The notes beneath the pieces were generated by a model, which ran no database searches, was not told the origin of the DNA, and saw nothing but the letters and a program-made list of their open reading frames with translations. A program made the position numbers and the translations under genes. From positions 182,260-246,259 of the forward strand of contig JAREIK010002672.1 in NCBI GenBank assembly GCA_029783825.1: a DNA stretch of 64,000 bases. Reading direction: 5' to 3'. Within the stretch, counting starts at the first letter, position 1. Every line of letters starts with the position of its first letter. The DNA is from Sapria himalayana. Its lineage: Eukaryota > Streptophyta > Magnoliopsida > Malpighiales > Rafflesiaceae. Below are positions 22,932-34,720 of the stretch, one piece after another.

Positions 22932-25900
22932 TTAAATATACACTTTAACTTTCCTTAATAAAGGTTATTCTAGCTCATCTAGCTTGAGGATGCCTATATG
23001 AGTACCCAGCATTTTATGAGCTCCAAAGTCTTGGATTCCTAATTTTTCTCCATCTTTAGCTAACTTGTCGGCAACTTGATTGAATTATTTGAAAATATGT
23101 TCTATGGTGTTGTTTAGTTCTAGTACTAGTTGATTAATTTCCTCTACCTCGCTTATATATCTCCATAACGATCTATAACCTTTAATTATTCCTACTAATG
23201 TTAATATGTCGATTTGATTTTGTAGATTTTTTATGTTTTTAATTTTGCTAAATCTTAAACCAATCAGTAGAGCATGGATTTCTGATTTGAGAGGTGTATC
23301 TGTTGATAATTTCTTAGTGTATGCCCAAAACACATTGCCTTCGGAATCTATCAATATTCCTCCACCTCCAGTTATTCCCAGTTCTCTTTTAAAATTGCCA
23401 TCTATATTAAGAGCTAGGGACCCTTTTGGTGGTTTATTTTAGTGTATGCTCATAAACTTTAGTGGTTTTATTTTAATGTATTTTTAATGCCATCTATCAT
23501 TATAATCTTTATTTTCTACATATATAAGGTTTTTTAATGTGAAAGCTTCTGATATTGTAGTTATTTTTTTTAATATCTCTCTTAATATCTTCAACTTTCA
23601 TCTCTATACCATCATAATGACTTTTGTTTCTAGCTTTTCATAGGCACCATACAATCAAAGCTGGGATGGTGTTTTAGAGCCATTTATGGGAAGACATGGC
23701 TTTAGGCCTCTTCATCCAATTTTGAATTCTATTTTTAAGTGATTGTTTTTTATATTTCAAACTCAATTCCTTTTCAAAATTTTTCCATATCATAGAGGCT
23801 AATTTACATTTTAAAAATAAATGATCCGATGATTCTATATTCATTTTGCAACATTCACATCTGGAAGCTAAGTATATGCCTTTTTTTTTTGAATAAGTGT
23901 ATCTAATGTGAAATTGTTAGATAATGTTTTCCATAAGAATAAATGAGTTTTAAGTGAATTATTATTATTCCACCACCATTCCAGCACTTCTTGTGGGGGT
24001 TTTCTATTCCTAACTAAATTCTTGTTGATTTTAGGGAGAATAAGCATTCCTCACTTAATTTTCATTTCCAGCCATACTTGGTTAAGACAGAATGTTTATC
24101 TACCACTTTTTTTTTCTTTTAGTGTGTGTTTCCATATCTAAAATTCATTATTTAGCTTTCTTATCCTGTTAGTGTCATTATTAACTAAATATTTGGCTTT
24201 CATATATAGTGCCCAAAGGATATTCTTTTCTTTTATCTATCACCACCTCTTTCAGGCCCAAACTTCCACTGTGTCTTCTAATCTAGTGAAGCCTAAGCCT
24301 GCTTCCTCTTTTGGAAAGCATAAGTCTTTCCATTTAATCCAGTGAAGTTTTGGCTTGTTATTCATCTTACCCCAAAAAAAAATTAGCCAGTTCTTTTTCT
24401 ATTTTTTTAATAAAAAAATTAGGTAGTTGGATAATCATTAAATTGTGCATTAATACACTATGAAGTACATATATGACGAGGGTAACTCTCCCACTCATGT
24501 TCAGAGATTCTACCGTCCAGCCCGCTATCTTTTTCCTAAGCTTTCATAATAAAAAGTCAAAGTGTTCTAATTTAATTTTTTTCACATATATTGGGCAGCC
24601 AATGTATAAGATCTCTTCTTTCTCGTGAGAGAAACTTGTAATATCTGTAAGCTTGTGAATTAAACTGGGAGGAGCTTTCTTTGATATTTTAAATTGACAT
24701 TTATTTCTATTCAACATTAAGCCCGTTTATTCTTCCATATTTTGAAAAAATTTTCATTAAATTCTTTATGGATTTCTTGTTACCATTAGTCAATAATATG
24801 ATGTCGTTTGGATATGCTAGACTACTAATCTACAGATAATTTTTGAGATGCCTGTATGGGATTATGTCTCTTTTACACATTTTGCTTTATAGATAAGCTA
24901 TAAATAATTCCAGATATATTTTAAAGATTGAGGGGGGTAAGGGGTCTCCTTGTCTTAAACATCGAGTTGGTTTAAACTCTTGTCCTTTCTCCCCGTTTAT
25001 GATAATCTTGAACCAAGTGCTTGATATGTATCTAAAGATTAAATCTATCCATGCTTCTGCAAACCCCATTTTCCTCATAGTAAAGCATAAAACCTGCTAC
25101 TCCACTCTATATAAGGCTTTCGATAGGTCTTGTTTGAATATATCATTATGTCCTCTAGTTTTGAAGAATGACTGTTTCATGAGTTCTTTAGCCAGACATA
25201 TATTCTCCATGATTAATCTATTTTTCATAAAACATGATTGTTCCTTAGAAATAATTTTGGGAAGTATATGACCTACTCTATTTTGCAATAGTTTTGCCAG
25301 AATTTTATAAATCAAATTAAATAGACTAATAGGTCGGTAATCTTGTCCCCCTTGGGGGTTTTAATTTTAGGAATAAGGACTATATGAGTTAATACCCTCT
25401 TTTTATTAATTTCTACGCCACAAAAGAACCACCGAATGACCTAAATAATATCTTCCTTAATAATATCCAGCAGGCTTGAAAAAACATGTTATTCCAGCTA
25501 TCTTGGCTAGCTTCACTATCCTTATCCATGCAGTAGATAGTGATTTTGATTTCTTCCTCTTTCAGAAATTCCATTAGGTACTTATTATCTTCATCAATAA
25601 TTCTATTATATAGGTTTTGCAATAATTTTTGACCTTTAATTAACTTTTTATCACATAATAGTATTATATGTATATATCTTCTAGATAATCTTAAATTTGT
25701 ATTTTATTTTATAACCATATTCATTCATTATTTTTTATTCCAATTATTTTTTGTTTTTGATTCTTAATTTTAGAAGCCAACTAGAAAAATTTAGTGTATT
25801 GGTCTCCCTTTTTTACCCATTTTACTTTCGCTCTTCATTTCCAGAAAATCTTTTCCATGTGTAATTTTAGTTTGAGTTCACCTTGAGCTTTATTAAGAGC

Positions 25901-26851
25901 ACAAAGATTACTCAGACTTTGATTTCTATCATATGTTACTTCTAATTTGTCAATTTTTTTTTATTTTTCTCTAATGCACTTATTGATATTACCAAACTTT
26001 TTTGAATTACAATTTATTAGACTTGATCTTAGTCTATTTAGTTTTTCCGTGGGAATTTGATTTGGATTTCCTTTTGTTGGCTGAGACCAAGATGCTTTCA
26101 CAATGTCTTGGAAGTTCTTATGTAGGCACCACATATTCTGAAATGTGAAGGATGTTTTGTTGGGTTCTATCTTTTGTAGGTTAATAAGGAGTGACTTGTT
26201 ATCTGAACATGTTCTATTCAAGTGTTTGACTCCAATGTTGCCAAAAGAATCTATCCATTTGGTATTGAAAAAGATTCTATCCAGTCTAGACCAGATAGCT
26301 CATTTCTTTTTGCCATTGTTCGTCCATGTGTAGTTTGAACCTAAAAAATAATCCTCTAATAGATAACATGTAGATATAGTTTCATTAAAGTGATCACTAT
26401 CTTGTGTATTAATTGGTTTGCCAGCTTTTTTCTCTGCAACATTTTTGATCGTGTTAAAGTCACCTGCTATTATCCATGGAGTTTTTTTATTTGAGGTTTC
26501 ATCCATGATTTTCCATAGTTCCTTTCTTTTTTCTTTAGAGTTATTAGTATGCACTACTGAAATAATACCTTTTACACCTTTACTTAGACTAAGATTAATA
26601 ATTTGGTCATATTTTTCAATATTAGTGATATCTATAGTGTTTTTCCACATGACCCATATTCTATTCACTTTATTAGAGAAAACATTATTGTAACCTAGCT
26701 TGTTTTTGATATTTTCCAATTGCCTTATATCCACCATTGGCTCTGCTAACATTAGTAATGAAATATTATAGTGTTTTATCATATTCTTTAAACTGTTTAA
26801 GGATGGGGAATTGACTATTCCTTGAATATTCTAGAATAGGTATCTATGCAT
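22932..26851 (-). pseudogene. LINE ORF2: EN, RT, zf-RVT, RNase H, copy E
   Basis: Start ATG 26851-26849, overlapping the ORF1 stop. The endonuclease has LAEPMVD, WIIAGDFNTIK, YTWTNN and SRLDR, but TCSDNKSLL replaces SDH. The RT has QNRVGHILPKIISKEQS, QDLSKALYRVE and RCLRQGDPLPP, while the catalytic box reads LAYPNDIILL (YPND for YADD), so the first catalytic Asp is lost. The Cys-rich SRCECC segment lies near 23850 and the RNase H shows NIDGNF, KSEIHAL, QIDILTLV and VADKLAKD. Stops include TAG at 25099-25097 (from TGG), TGA after NNGKKK near 26300, TAA after HIFK near 23085, and TAA before PLLRKVKVYI. This copy cannot have been active for a long time. Confidence 0.9.
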
Positions 26852-28179
26852 TATTCATAGAATTTAATTGAGCTCTTGTCTTACACTTATAATCATATGA
26901 CATTTTTAACTATTTTTTTTGTATTTTTGATCTTTTTTAAAGGTCTGGTCGTTGAATTTTTTTAACTTTGAACAATTTATCCATTTGTGGACTTATTATT
27001 TTTAAGTGCTCTATAGCCATTTCTCTATTATAAATTGTCATTCTACTCTTTTCTACATCAATATCATCTTTAGAGTAGTTCACATTTTTTTGTTTCTATT
27101 TCAGATTGAATATTGTTAGAGGTTTTATTGGAATCAGAATCCAAACCCATTTCTGAAGCAGTAAACCATTCTTCTGTAGTTACTAACTATTATATCTTTA
27201 GTTTTCTAGTTCTAATCACTAGTTGTTCGGTTTTATCAATCATTTTACTTATTCTTGCTATTTTTAGTGAATAAATATCTTGTGCAAGAGGTTGCACAAC
27301 ATCCTTGTTTATTTCTGTAACATAAGATTTAAGAGTAGGAGGTTCTGGACCCTTCTTCTGCATGTCTATTACCTCCTGGTTCTCCATTTTTTCTTCCTTT
27401 CTGACCTGGGCCACCCTCTTCTATTCTTCATTATATATTTTTAGTATTAGTTAGGCATTTTTCCATTTCATGTCTTTTTTCTTACATGTATCACAGTAGT
27501 TAGGAACCATTTATGGAATTATAAGTTGCCAGAAACCTACTTCCTCATTCTGGCCAATCCATATCCTATTCGGGATAGGAAATTGAAGGTTAACTTCAAT
27601 AAAAACTATGGCCACACTAGGTCATGAGAGATTTGTCTTGGCTCCATTCATTAACAATGGTTTTCCAATGAGATTAGAGATGGAGAAAAGCAAAGTTTTG
27701 TTAAATAAATGAATGGGCAGAAGAGGTATGAGAACCCATACCAGCATGAGGGGGTTTTCTTACTTGAAGTTAAAATTTGGCATCCATTTAAATATCAAAA
27801 TGGGATATCCCAATATATTATAGGTTTCCTTCAGCCACATATGCAAGAAATCTTCTTATGTGAAGAGTTGTACCAATACGTGCTTACCATCAATCACACA
27901 GCAATTAATCAAGCCTTTGAGTTTTAACAAGGTGAAGAGATCTCTTATTTCTTCAATGCGTGAATGCACATGAGAAAATTTTTCAATGAGAGAGTATTTG
28001 TGAAGATCAGAGTTTTTCAATTTCTTTGTGGGGAAAAATTTTGTGGGATCTCCATTTTTCTTTGATAACAATTTAATGGGAGGCACGGTTAATTGATAAG
28101 TGTTAGAAAATGTTTTATTATGAGCAAGATAATCAATTTCCTCCTTTTTCAGCAAGAATTCACCACTTCCTTCCACCAA
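26844..28179 (-). pseudogene. LINE ORF1 (gag-like), copy E
   Basis: A frame opening at 28179 reads MVEGSGEFLLKKEEIDYLAH; the residue aligning with the usual start (MDYLENKK in A) is now Ile. The DUF4283-like region is recognisable (EKFSHVHSRIEEI, GYPILIFKWMPNF, PSVAIVFIEVNLQFP, RIWIGQNEEVGFWQ). The knuckle has decayed to YCDTCKKKDMKWKNA, with His and the last Cys lost. The C-terminus ends KCKTRAQLNSMNNA with TAG 26846-26844. Six or so in-frame stops break it but the frame is otherwise kept. Confidence 0.88.
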
Positions 28180-28249
28180 TCGAAATTTCTCTCTTAGAAT
28201 TTCAACATTCTCTCTCTAGAAATTAAGAGTAACTCTTCTTCTTCTTTGT

Positions 28250-28442
28250 TGAGCTATGTGTGCTTCTAATATCTATTCTAATATGTATTATAATTATTCT
28301 TATTATTCTTCTTATTATTCGTATTATTCTTATTATTCTTTTTATTGTTCTTATTCTTTTTATTCCTCTTATTTTTTTTATTCTTCTTATTTTTTTATTA
28401 TTCTTATTCTTATTATTCTTGGTATTCTTCTTTTTTTTAAAG
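28250..28442 (-). repeat. Short low-complexity tail of copy F
   Basis: Only about 190 bp of TTATTC/TTATTATTC repeats, the shortest tail in the window, between the 5' end of E and the terminal block of F. Confidence 0.92.
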
Positions 28443-28532
28443 GTTGTTTTTATTATTATAATCACCCTCTCTTTTGGCGGAGGAATACCATTTTTACAAA
28501 CTACTTCTACCCTTAACCCTTTTACACCCATC
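28443..28532 (-). other. Conserved 3' terminal block, copy F
   Basis: Minus strand: GGGTGTAAAAGGGT, AAGGGTAGAAGTAGTTTG, GGTATTCCTCCGCC, AAAAGAGAGGGTGATTATAA, then AATAAAAACAACCT. Almost identical to the blocks of C and H, although F otherwise shares no visible 3' UTR sequence with them. Confidence 0.85.
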
Positions 28533-29577
28533 TAACACGTTAAGCCTTATAATAGGATAATTCAAATTAAGACTAGGCTTGATTATAAATTGAACATAGG
28601 CCCTAATTTCTATTAAAGATTCTCTCTTGAAGCTTTGGACTTTTGTTTGGGCTTTAACCTAGTCTTAAATTTTTTTCCGTGGGCTTCTTAAGATCCAGCC
28701 TTGTTCCATGCTCTTCGATCGCTTTGGTCATGCTTCTGCCCATTCAAAATCCCTGCTCGCTTTACTTATGCGATAATCCTTGCCATGTCACAAGTTTCAG
28801 CTTGCTCGATCTCTTTCCCCTTTCTTTCCGAGCTTAGATAGGCGAGTATACAGACCGTGCTTATAGATGCATTACCATACAGACTCCCGCAAGATTAAAT
28901 TTATTACAGACTCCATAAAACAAGACTCCTTACCGTATAGACATGAACCATAAACTTACCGTAAAATAGACTCCTTACTGTATAGACACGAACCATTACT
29001 ATAGGCTACTCATTATAGGCAAGACACTTATTACCCACTCCCACAAAACTAGAATCCATAAACGCTAGCATACACAAATAGAAGGCATTATCCATTTGCT
29101 TCTCTTCTTCTTTTTGCTTAGAGATATACCCTTAACAAACAACTGCATATACAAATTAAGATACAACATATATAAACCATAATTGAAATACTTAGTGATT
29201 TACTCCACGATCAGCTTCTCCTCGTTTAACGAGCTCTTATTTCAGCAATACATAACTGCACAGAGAAGTTAAAATCCAGCATGTATAAACCATAAACCAT
29301 ATACCTTATTACATTTTGGACTCCCCACAGAACCGAGGATAGTTTCCTTCTCTGTCAATGATTAGTTTAAATTAATAACATGGATTACTTACTTTGTTAT
29401 AATTGTTTATCCATTTGCTAACTTCCACCTGAAATGCAAGTCAAAGCAAAGCTACAAACAGCATTTTAAAAACAAACTTCTAATATTCTTCTTAAGTTTC
29501 GACCTTTAAACTAGGCTAACTTCCATTTGCTATAGGCTACAAACACCATTACTATAGGCTAACTTCCATTTGCTAAC
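28443..29577 (-). mobile_element. LINE copy F, 3' UTR only
   Basis: About 1.1 kb with no coding sequence, ending in the terminal block; a severely 5'-truncated insertion. The 3' UTR body has its own repeated phrases (GACTCCTTACCGTATAGACA near 28930 and, diverged, near 28975). At its 5' junction a 21-bp stretch beginning TAGGCTAACTTCC occurs twice (29512-29532 and 29555-29575), just before the repeats start. Confidence 0.82.
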
Positions 29578-30030
29578 TTCTTGGTATTCTTCTTATTCTT
29601 CTCTTTCTTCTAAGTCTTCTAATTCTTCTTATTTTTCTAACTCTTCTAATTATTTTTATTCTTCTTATTCATCTTATTCTTATAATTCTATTTATTTTTC
29701 ATATTCCTTTTATTCTTCTAATTCTATTTATTCTTCTTATTATTATAAATCTTATTATTATTATTATTATTCTTCTTCTTATTCTTTTTATTTTATTTAT
29801 TTTTCTTATTCTTTTTGTTCTTCTACTTCTAATTCTTATTATTCTACTTATTCTTCTAATTCTACTTATTCTCCTTATTCTTCATATTCTTCTAAGTCTT
29901 CTAATTCTTCTTATTTAACTTTTTTTTTGTAATTCTTCTTATTATTCTTATTCTTATTAATCTGGGTATTCTTCATATTCTTCTTAGTCTTCTTATTCTT
30001 CTTATTATTCATATTCTTCTTACTCTTCTT
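29578..30030 (-). repeat. Orphan pyrimidine-side repeat block at the array centre
   Basis: TTCTTATTC-like repeats with TTCTAAGTCTTCTAATTCTT at about 29603 and 29890. By orientation it should be the tail of a minus-strand LINE lying to its right, but no such copy is present; the strand switch at 30030 comes first. Confidence 0.9.
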
Positions 30031-30083
30031 AGAGGAGGAGGAAGAAGAAGTAGAGGGGGAAGAAGAAGAAGAAGAGAAAGAAT

Positions 30084-30141
<58 letters not shown>

Positions 30142-30574
30142 AGAAGGGGGGAAGAAGAAGAAGAAGAAGAATAAGAAAAAGAAGAAAAAGAAGAGGAAGA
30201 AAAAGAAGAAGAAGAATAAGAAGAAGAAAGAGAAGAAGAGGAAGAAGAAGATGAAGAGGAAGAGGAAGAGGAAGAAGAAGGAGATGAAGAGGAAGAGGAA
30301 GAAGATGAAGATGAAGAGGAAGAGGAAGAAGAAGAAGAAGAAGAAGAAGAAGAAGAGGAGGAGGAGGAAGAGGAATAAAAAGAAGAGGAAGAGAAAAGGA
30401 AGAAGAAGATGAAGAAGAAGAGAAAAGGATGATGAAAAGGAAGAAGAAGATGAAGAGGAAGAGGAAGAAGAAGAGGAGGAAGAAGAAGAAAAAGTAGTGG
30501 AAGAAGAAGAAGAAGAAGAGGAGGAAGAAGAAGAAGAGGAGGAAGAAGAAGAAGAAGAAAAAGAAGTGGAAGAA

Positions 30575-30629
<55 letters not shown>

Positions 30630-30692
30630 TGGAAGAAGAAGAAGAAGAAGTGGAAGAAGAAGAAGAAGAAGTGGAAGAAGAAGAAGAAGAGG
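30031..30692 (+). repeat. Orphan purine-side GAA/GAG block at the array centre
   Basis: About 0.66 kb of GAA with GAG, GTG and GAT variants. By orientation it should be the tail of a plus-strand LINE to its left, also missing. In one frame it encodes poly-Glu running into the truncated ORF2 of G; in the opposite strand poly-Ser. Neither is a gene. Confidence 0.95.
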
Positions 30693-33200
30693 AATTACTA
30701 CTCTTATCTTGGAATATTATAAAGAAGGATCTCCACCTTGAGATCTCATATATCTTCGCAGGAGCAGAAATATCCAAATCTTGGGCCCGCTCTTTATTGT
30801 ATTAATTCCTAAGATTAAGAATCCACAAAAATGTGAGGATTTTAGACCAATTATCTTGTGTAATGTGGTTTATAAAATCTTAGCTAAAATTTTGCAAAAT
30901 AGGTTAAGTAACATATTCGCTGGCATTATCTCTCCTGAGCAATCAAGATTTGTTAAAAATAGAATAATGATGGAGAATATAAGCTTAGCATCCGAACTGA
31001 TTAGAGACATTAGTATTAAAACTAGAGGCCATAATGTAGCAATTAAATTAGATCTCTCAAAGGCCTTCGATAGGGTGGAATGGTATACTCTATGTTTTTT
31101 CATGAGAAGAATGGACTTCTCAGAATTCTGGATTGACCTGTGTTTCAGATGCATTTCAAGTGTGTGGGTAAGAGTTATAATAAATGGTCATAAAGGTGAT
31201 GAGTTTAAGCTAGTAAGAGGATCCTCTGTCTCCTTATCTTTTCAATGTTTACTTGGAATTACTACTCTTAAACCTTAAACTGAAAATGCAAGAAGGGAAT
31301 ATCTTGACATATAGGCAGCCAAGAGGGACTCCTTTAGTGAGTTGCCTGGCATATGCAGATGCCGTTATTATTTTTACTAATGCTAGCACTAAGTCTTTAT
31401 TTAACTTGATGGAATTAATGCATATATTAGAGGAGGAGACTGGGTAGCATATTAATAAAAAGAAATGACATTTTATTATGTCTTCTAAAACACCAGAGAA
31501 AGTGGTACGAGTTAAAGAGATGACCAGTTTTACCCAAAAAAAGGCGCATTGATGTATTTGGGTTGCCCACTACATGAAGGCAGACTAAAAGAAGAATATC
31601 TTAATTTCCTTATAGAAAAAATGAGAGGTAAGATTGTGGGTTGGAAGGAGGAAATGTTAAGTTTTGGCGGTAGAGTCACTCTCATTTCTCATGTTTTACA
31701 GGGATCACTATCTCATATTCTATCGATTATCCAGCCCCCAAAAATAGTGTTCAAGAAATTGGAGAAAGAAATGGCTAATTTCTTATGGGGTAAATGGAAA
31801 GGTAAAGCTAAGTTACACTGGATAAAATGGGATTCACTATGTCAACCAAAAGAGGAGGCGGGCCTGGGTTTCACAAGTTTTGAGGTGGAGTCTAGAGCAT
31901 GGGCTTGTAAAGGCTGGTGGAAACTAAAAGAAAATGATAGTCTTTGGGCAAGATTTATGAGGGCTAAGTATAACTGGGGAAAAGAAAAGAATAACAAAAA
32001 ATCCTCAAGGACATGGAAGATGTTATTAAAACAAAAAAACCTAGTTGAATCCCACTCTAAATTAAACAAGAGTGGGTGGAAGTGGACTCTTGATCCACAA
32101 GGAAGTTTCACCTTGAAATCTGCAAAAGCACAGCTTAGAATTAAAAGTAGGTCACCATTGTTTAAATGGATCTGGGAAAATAACTCCCCTCAGAAAATAA
32201 AAATTTTGCTGTGGAAACCCCTTCTAGGAATTATCCCAGTAGATAATAACTTACAAATGAAGGGCATTAAAATTGCTTCCAGGTGCGAATGCTACCTCTC
32301 AGAAATTGAAAGTATAGATCATTTGTTCTCTACTGGTAGGATAGCAAATGAAGTTTGGAGCAAAATAAAAATAGTTCAAGTAAAACAAGGAAAAGGTTTT
32401 AAAGACAGATTATTGTGATAGCTTAGAGCTGGATCTGGTAATAAAGTTCAGTATTGGCTTATGAAAAATATCCCTTTGGTAGTTGTTTGGTGTATCTGGA
32501 AGGCTAGAAATAAGAGCAGATTTGATAATGTTCGAATGAACTCGAATGATATATTAAAGGATATTAAAAAGAAATCTCTTGTATCTCGGAGGCTAGCCCT
32601 ATTAAAATAAGAAAAGATAAGTCAGAAATTGAATTAATAGACTATTGGTGCTTATCATATGAAAATAGAAGTGGGCTAAGGGTTAAGTGTATTAAGTGAG
32701 AGAAACCGCCTAAAGGTAAAATGTCACTCAATATAGATGGCAGTTTTAATAGAGACATGGGGGCAGCAGGAGGAGGAGGTGTTATAAGGGATTCGCAAGG
32801 AAAGGTTTTAAAAGATTTTAAGATTAACCTAAAGTGTATCTCAGTATTATATTCTGAGATTCAAGCTCTTCTTAAAGGTTTACAATTCTGTAGTGAGCTC
32901 AACCTTAGGGAATTTCAAATTCAAGTTGACTCAAAGTTATTAGTGGACCTTGTTCATAAAAAATTCAACCTCTGGCAATACGAAGATGACATAGAGTCTA
33001 TAAATAATTATATAGAAGAAGGGAATGCGTCCATTGAGCACATTTACAGAGAGGCTAATTTTCTAGCGGATAGGCTGGCTAAAGAAGATGCATATATAGG
33101 AGATGAGGTGTTTGACATAAGCAATCTCCCAAATAAATTTAAAGGCCATGCAAGGCTAGATGAACTGGGGACTCCATATATTAGGATTGAGAAAGAATAA
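30693..33200 (+). pseudogene. LINE ORF2: RT, zf-RVT and RNase H, copy G
   Basis: RT motifs: FIVLIPKIKNPQKCEDFRPI, SPEQSRFVKNR, IKLDLSKAFDRVEW. The catalytic box reads SCLAYADAVIIF, so the second Asp of YADD is Ala. Then YLGCPLHEGRLKEEY, FLWGKWKGKAKLHW, SRCECYLSEIESIDHLFSTG (one Cys to Tyr), WCIWKARNKSRF, and an RNase H with NIDGSF, YSEIQAL, VDSKLLVD and LADRLAKE. The longest open part is 31549-32418. Breaks: frameshifts near 30790, 31230 and 31540, stops at 31446, 32417 and 32420, a frameshift near 32570 and a stop at about 32698. It ends at TPYIRIEKE with TAA 33198-33200. The final 159-residue RNase H frame is clean. Confidence 0.92.
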
Positions 33201-34312
33201 GTAATTTAAAATTCTGTTCTCTATATAGTTAACTAGTTAGAATTGGCTTTTACAGATTTGGCTTGGCATAACTCCGTAATGGCTGATCAGGTGTTTTACA
33301 AATTTGGCCTGACATAAAGGTTATTCTTTAACAAGTACAGCATTTATCCTAGTGGAGTAATAGGTTAAACATTAACTCTGAAAAGACTTGGATTTTGCAG
33401 AAATATATATCTGTATTTACAGATTTGTTTACATAATCTGTAGCATATTGCTTTTACAGATTTATACTATATATGTGTTTGGATAGTCTATTATTTTGCA
33501 GATTTTTTTCACTGGAGATTGGAGGATAGGCAAATCTGTGTATACAAGCTAGGCTGAAAAGCTTGGTTTTTTTTCCATCTTGACTAACTATTTTGCAGAT
33601 ATGAAGCGGTGGAAAAGGATTTAAATGGGGAAGATATTGATATAGTCTTTCTAGACTGTACCAATATTCTGCTCAGGTAATGAGTATATAAACGTGTAGA
33701 TCTTCTGTTATCTTTTTTTTGCAGACTTGAGAGGGCTGGAGTATTTAGAGTTGGATAGAAAACAAAGGCCAAGCGTTTGTAACCTGTTTACAGGCGATTT
33801 TGCTAAGGGTCTATTGCCATTTATGATGTCTATAACTTGTATATGTTGTGTGTCTGTAACGTTTGTGTTGTGTGTATCTGTGTGTCTTAATTTTGGGTCA
33901 ATTTGATGTGAAATGACTGCTTGCCGAGCAATCCTGTAAACATCCTATAAGGTGTTTGTAAAAAAGTCAGGAAAGCATTGGTCTGAGTCTGCTACAAGTG
34001 TATGGGGGTGTTTGGTCGGTCAGTTGATTGGATTCTGCTCATCTTTGGGATTGGTTCAAGCCTCTACACTATCCTGCAGAGGGAGGAAGATCAAAGGAAA
34101 ATGAAAGAAAATGAAGGAACTCTATGAGAAGAACAAGATGAGGAGAGCGGGAAAAGAGCCAAGAAGTTGCAAAATGAAGGGATAAGAAATTTTCCAAAGG
34201 GTTAGCAGAAAATCAGATTCAAAATCCAACATTACGCATAAGATTATTAGGGAATGATATATTCAAATATTAATATAGGCTAGAACTTGTCTTGTTTTTT
34301 ATTTTAAGAACT
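33201..34312 (+). other. 3' UTR of copy G
   Basis: About 1.1 kb without a gene. TTTTACAGATTTGGC at about 33250 recurs as TTTTACAAATTTGGC at about 33294, and further TTTTACAGATTT or TTTGCAGA phrases follow to 33730, so the region seems built from a diverged short repeat. A (TGTGTG)-rich stretch lies at 33840-33885. Confidence 0.55.
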
Positions 34313-34396
34313 TGGTGTAAAAGGGGAAAGGGTAGTCCTTAGTTTGTAAAAATAGTATTCCTCTGCCAAAAGAGAGGGTTATAATAATAAAACAAA
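34313..34396 (+). other. Conserved 3' terminal block, copy G
   Basis: GGTGTAAAAGGGGAAAGGGT, TTTGTAAAAATAGTATTCCT, CTGCCAAAAGAGAGGGTTAT, AATAATAAAACAAA. Differs from copy C mainly by GTATTCC preceded by A instead of G. Confidence 0.85.
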
Positions 34397-34720
34397 AATT
34401 TTAAAAAAAGGATAGGAAGAAGAAAAAGAAGAAGAAGTTGGGAAAGAAATTTGAAGAAGAAGTTGAAGAAGATGATGATGATGATGATGAGGTGGAAGAA
34501 GAAGAAGAAGAGGAAGAAGAAGAAAAAAAAAGAAAAAGAAAAAGAAAAAGAAGAAGGAGGAGGAAGAAGAAGAAGAAGAAAAAAAAATGATGAATAAGAA
34601 GATAAAGAAGAAGAAGTAGAAGAAGAAATAGAAGAAGAAGGAAGAAGAAGAAGAAGAAAAAGAAGAAGGAAAAGAAGGATGAGGATGAAGAAGAAGAAGA
34701 AGAGGAACAAGAAGTAGTAA
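34397..34720 (+). repeat. GAA-type tail of copy G
   Basis: About 320 bp of GAA/AGAAGAAG with (GAT)6 near 34472 and AAAAAGAAAAAG patches. It joins G to the truncated 5' end of H. Confidence 0.95.

Larger units (their letters stand above)
21428..28236 (-). mobile_element. LINE copy E, full length
   Basis: Complete minus-strand element of about 6.8 kb: 5' leader, ORF1, ORF2, 3' UTR, terminal block. The leader (minus strand, near 28236-28210) reads CTCTTAATTTCTAGAGAGAG, matching the 5' end of A. Reading frames are mostly preserved and broken by substitutions rather than indels, and several catalytic residues are changed, which fits an older copy. It is the most divergent copy in protein sequence. 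Confidence 0.92.
30693..34396 (+). mobile_element. LINE copy G, 5'-truncated
   Basis: First plus-strand copy, about 3.7 kb, starting inside ORF2 at LSWNIIKKDLHLEI within some 15 bp of the truncation point of copy B, its closest relative. It has RT, zf-RVT, RNase H, 3' UTR and terminal block. The repeat block upstream has the same purine strand as its own tail. Confidence 0.92.

Noticed and set aside
30497..30805. A poly-Glu protein fused in frame to the truncated ORF2 of copy G
   Set aside because: The frame joins the GAA block to G by chance and ends after about 30 ORF2 codons; no start signal or conservation supports a fusion gene.
29000..31500. Palindromic read chimera (missed-adapter artefact) at the strand switch
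   Set aside because: The two sides carry different elements (F versus G) and different repeat classes, so one is not the reverse copy of the other. A contig mis-join in the repeat is still possible and is noted in the finding.
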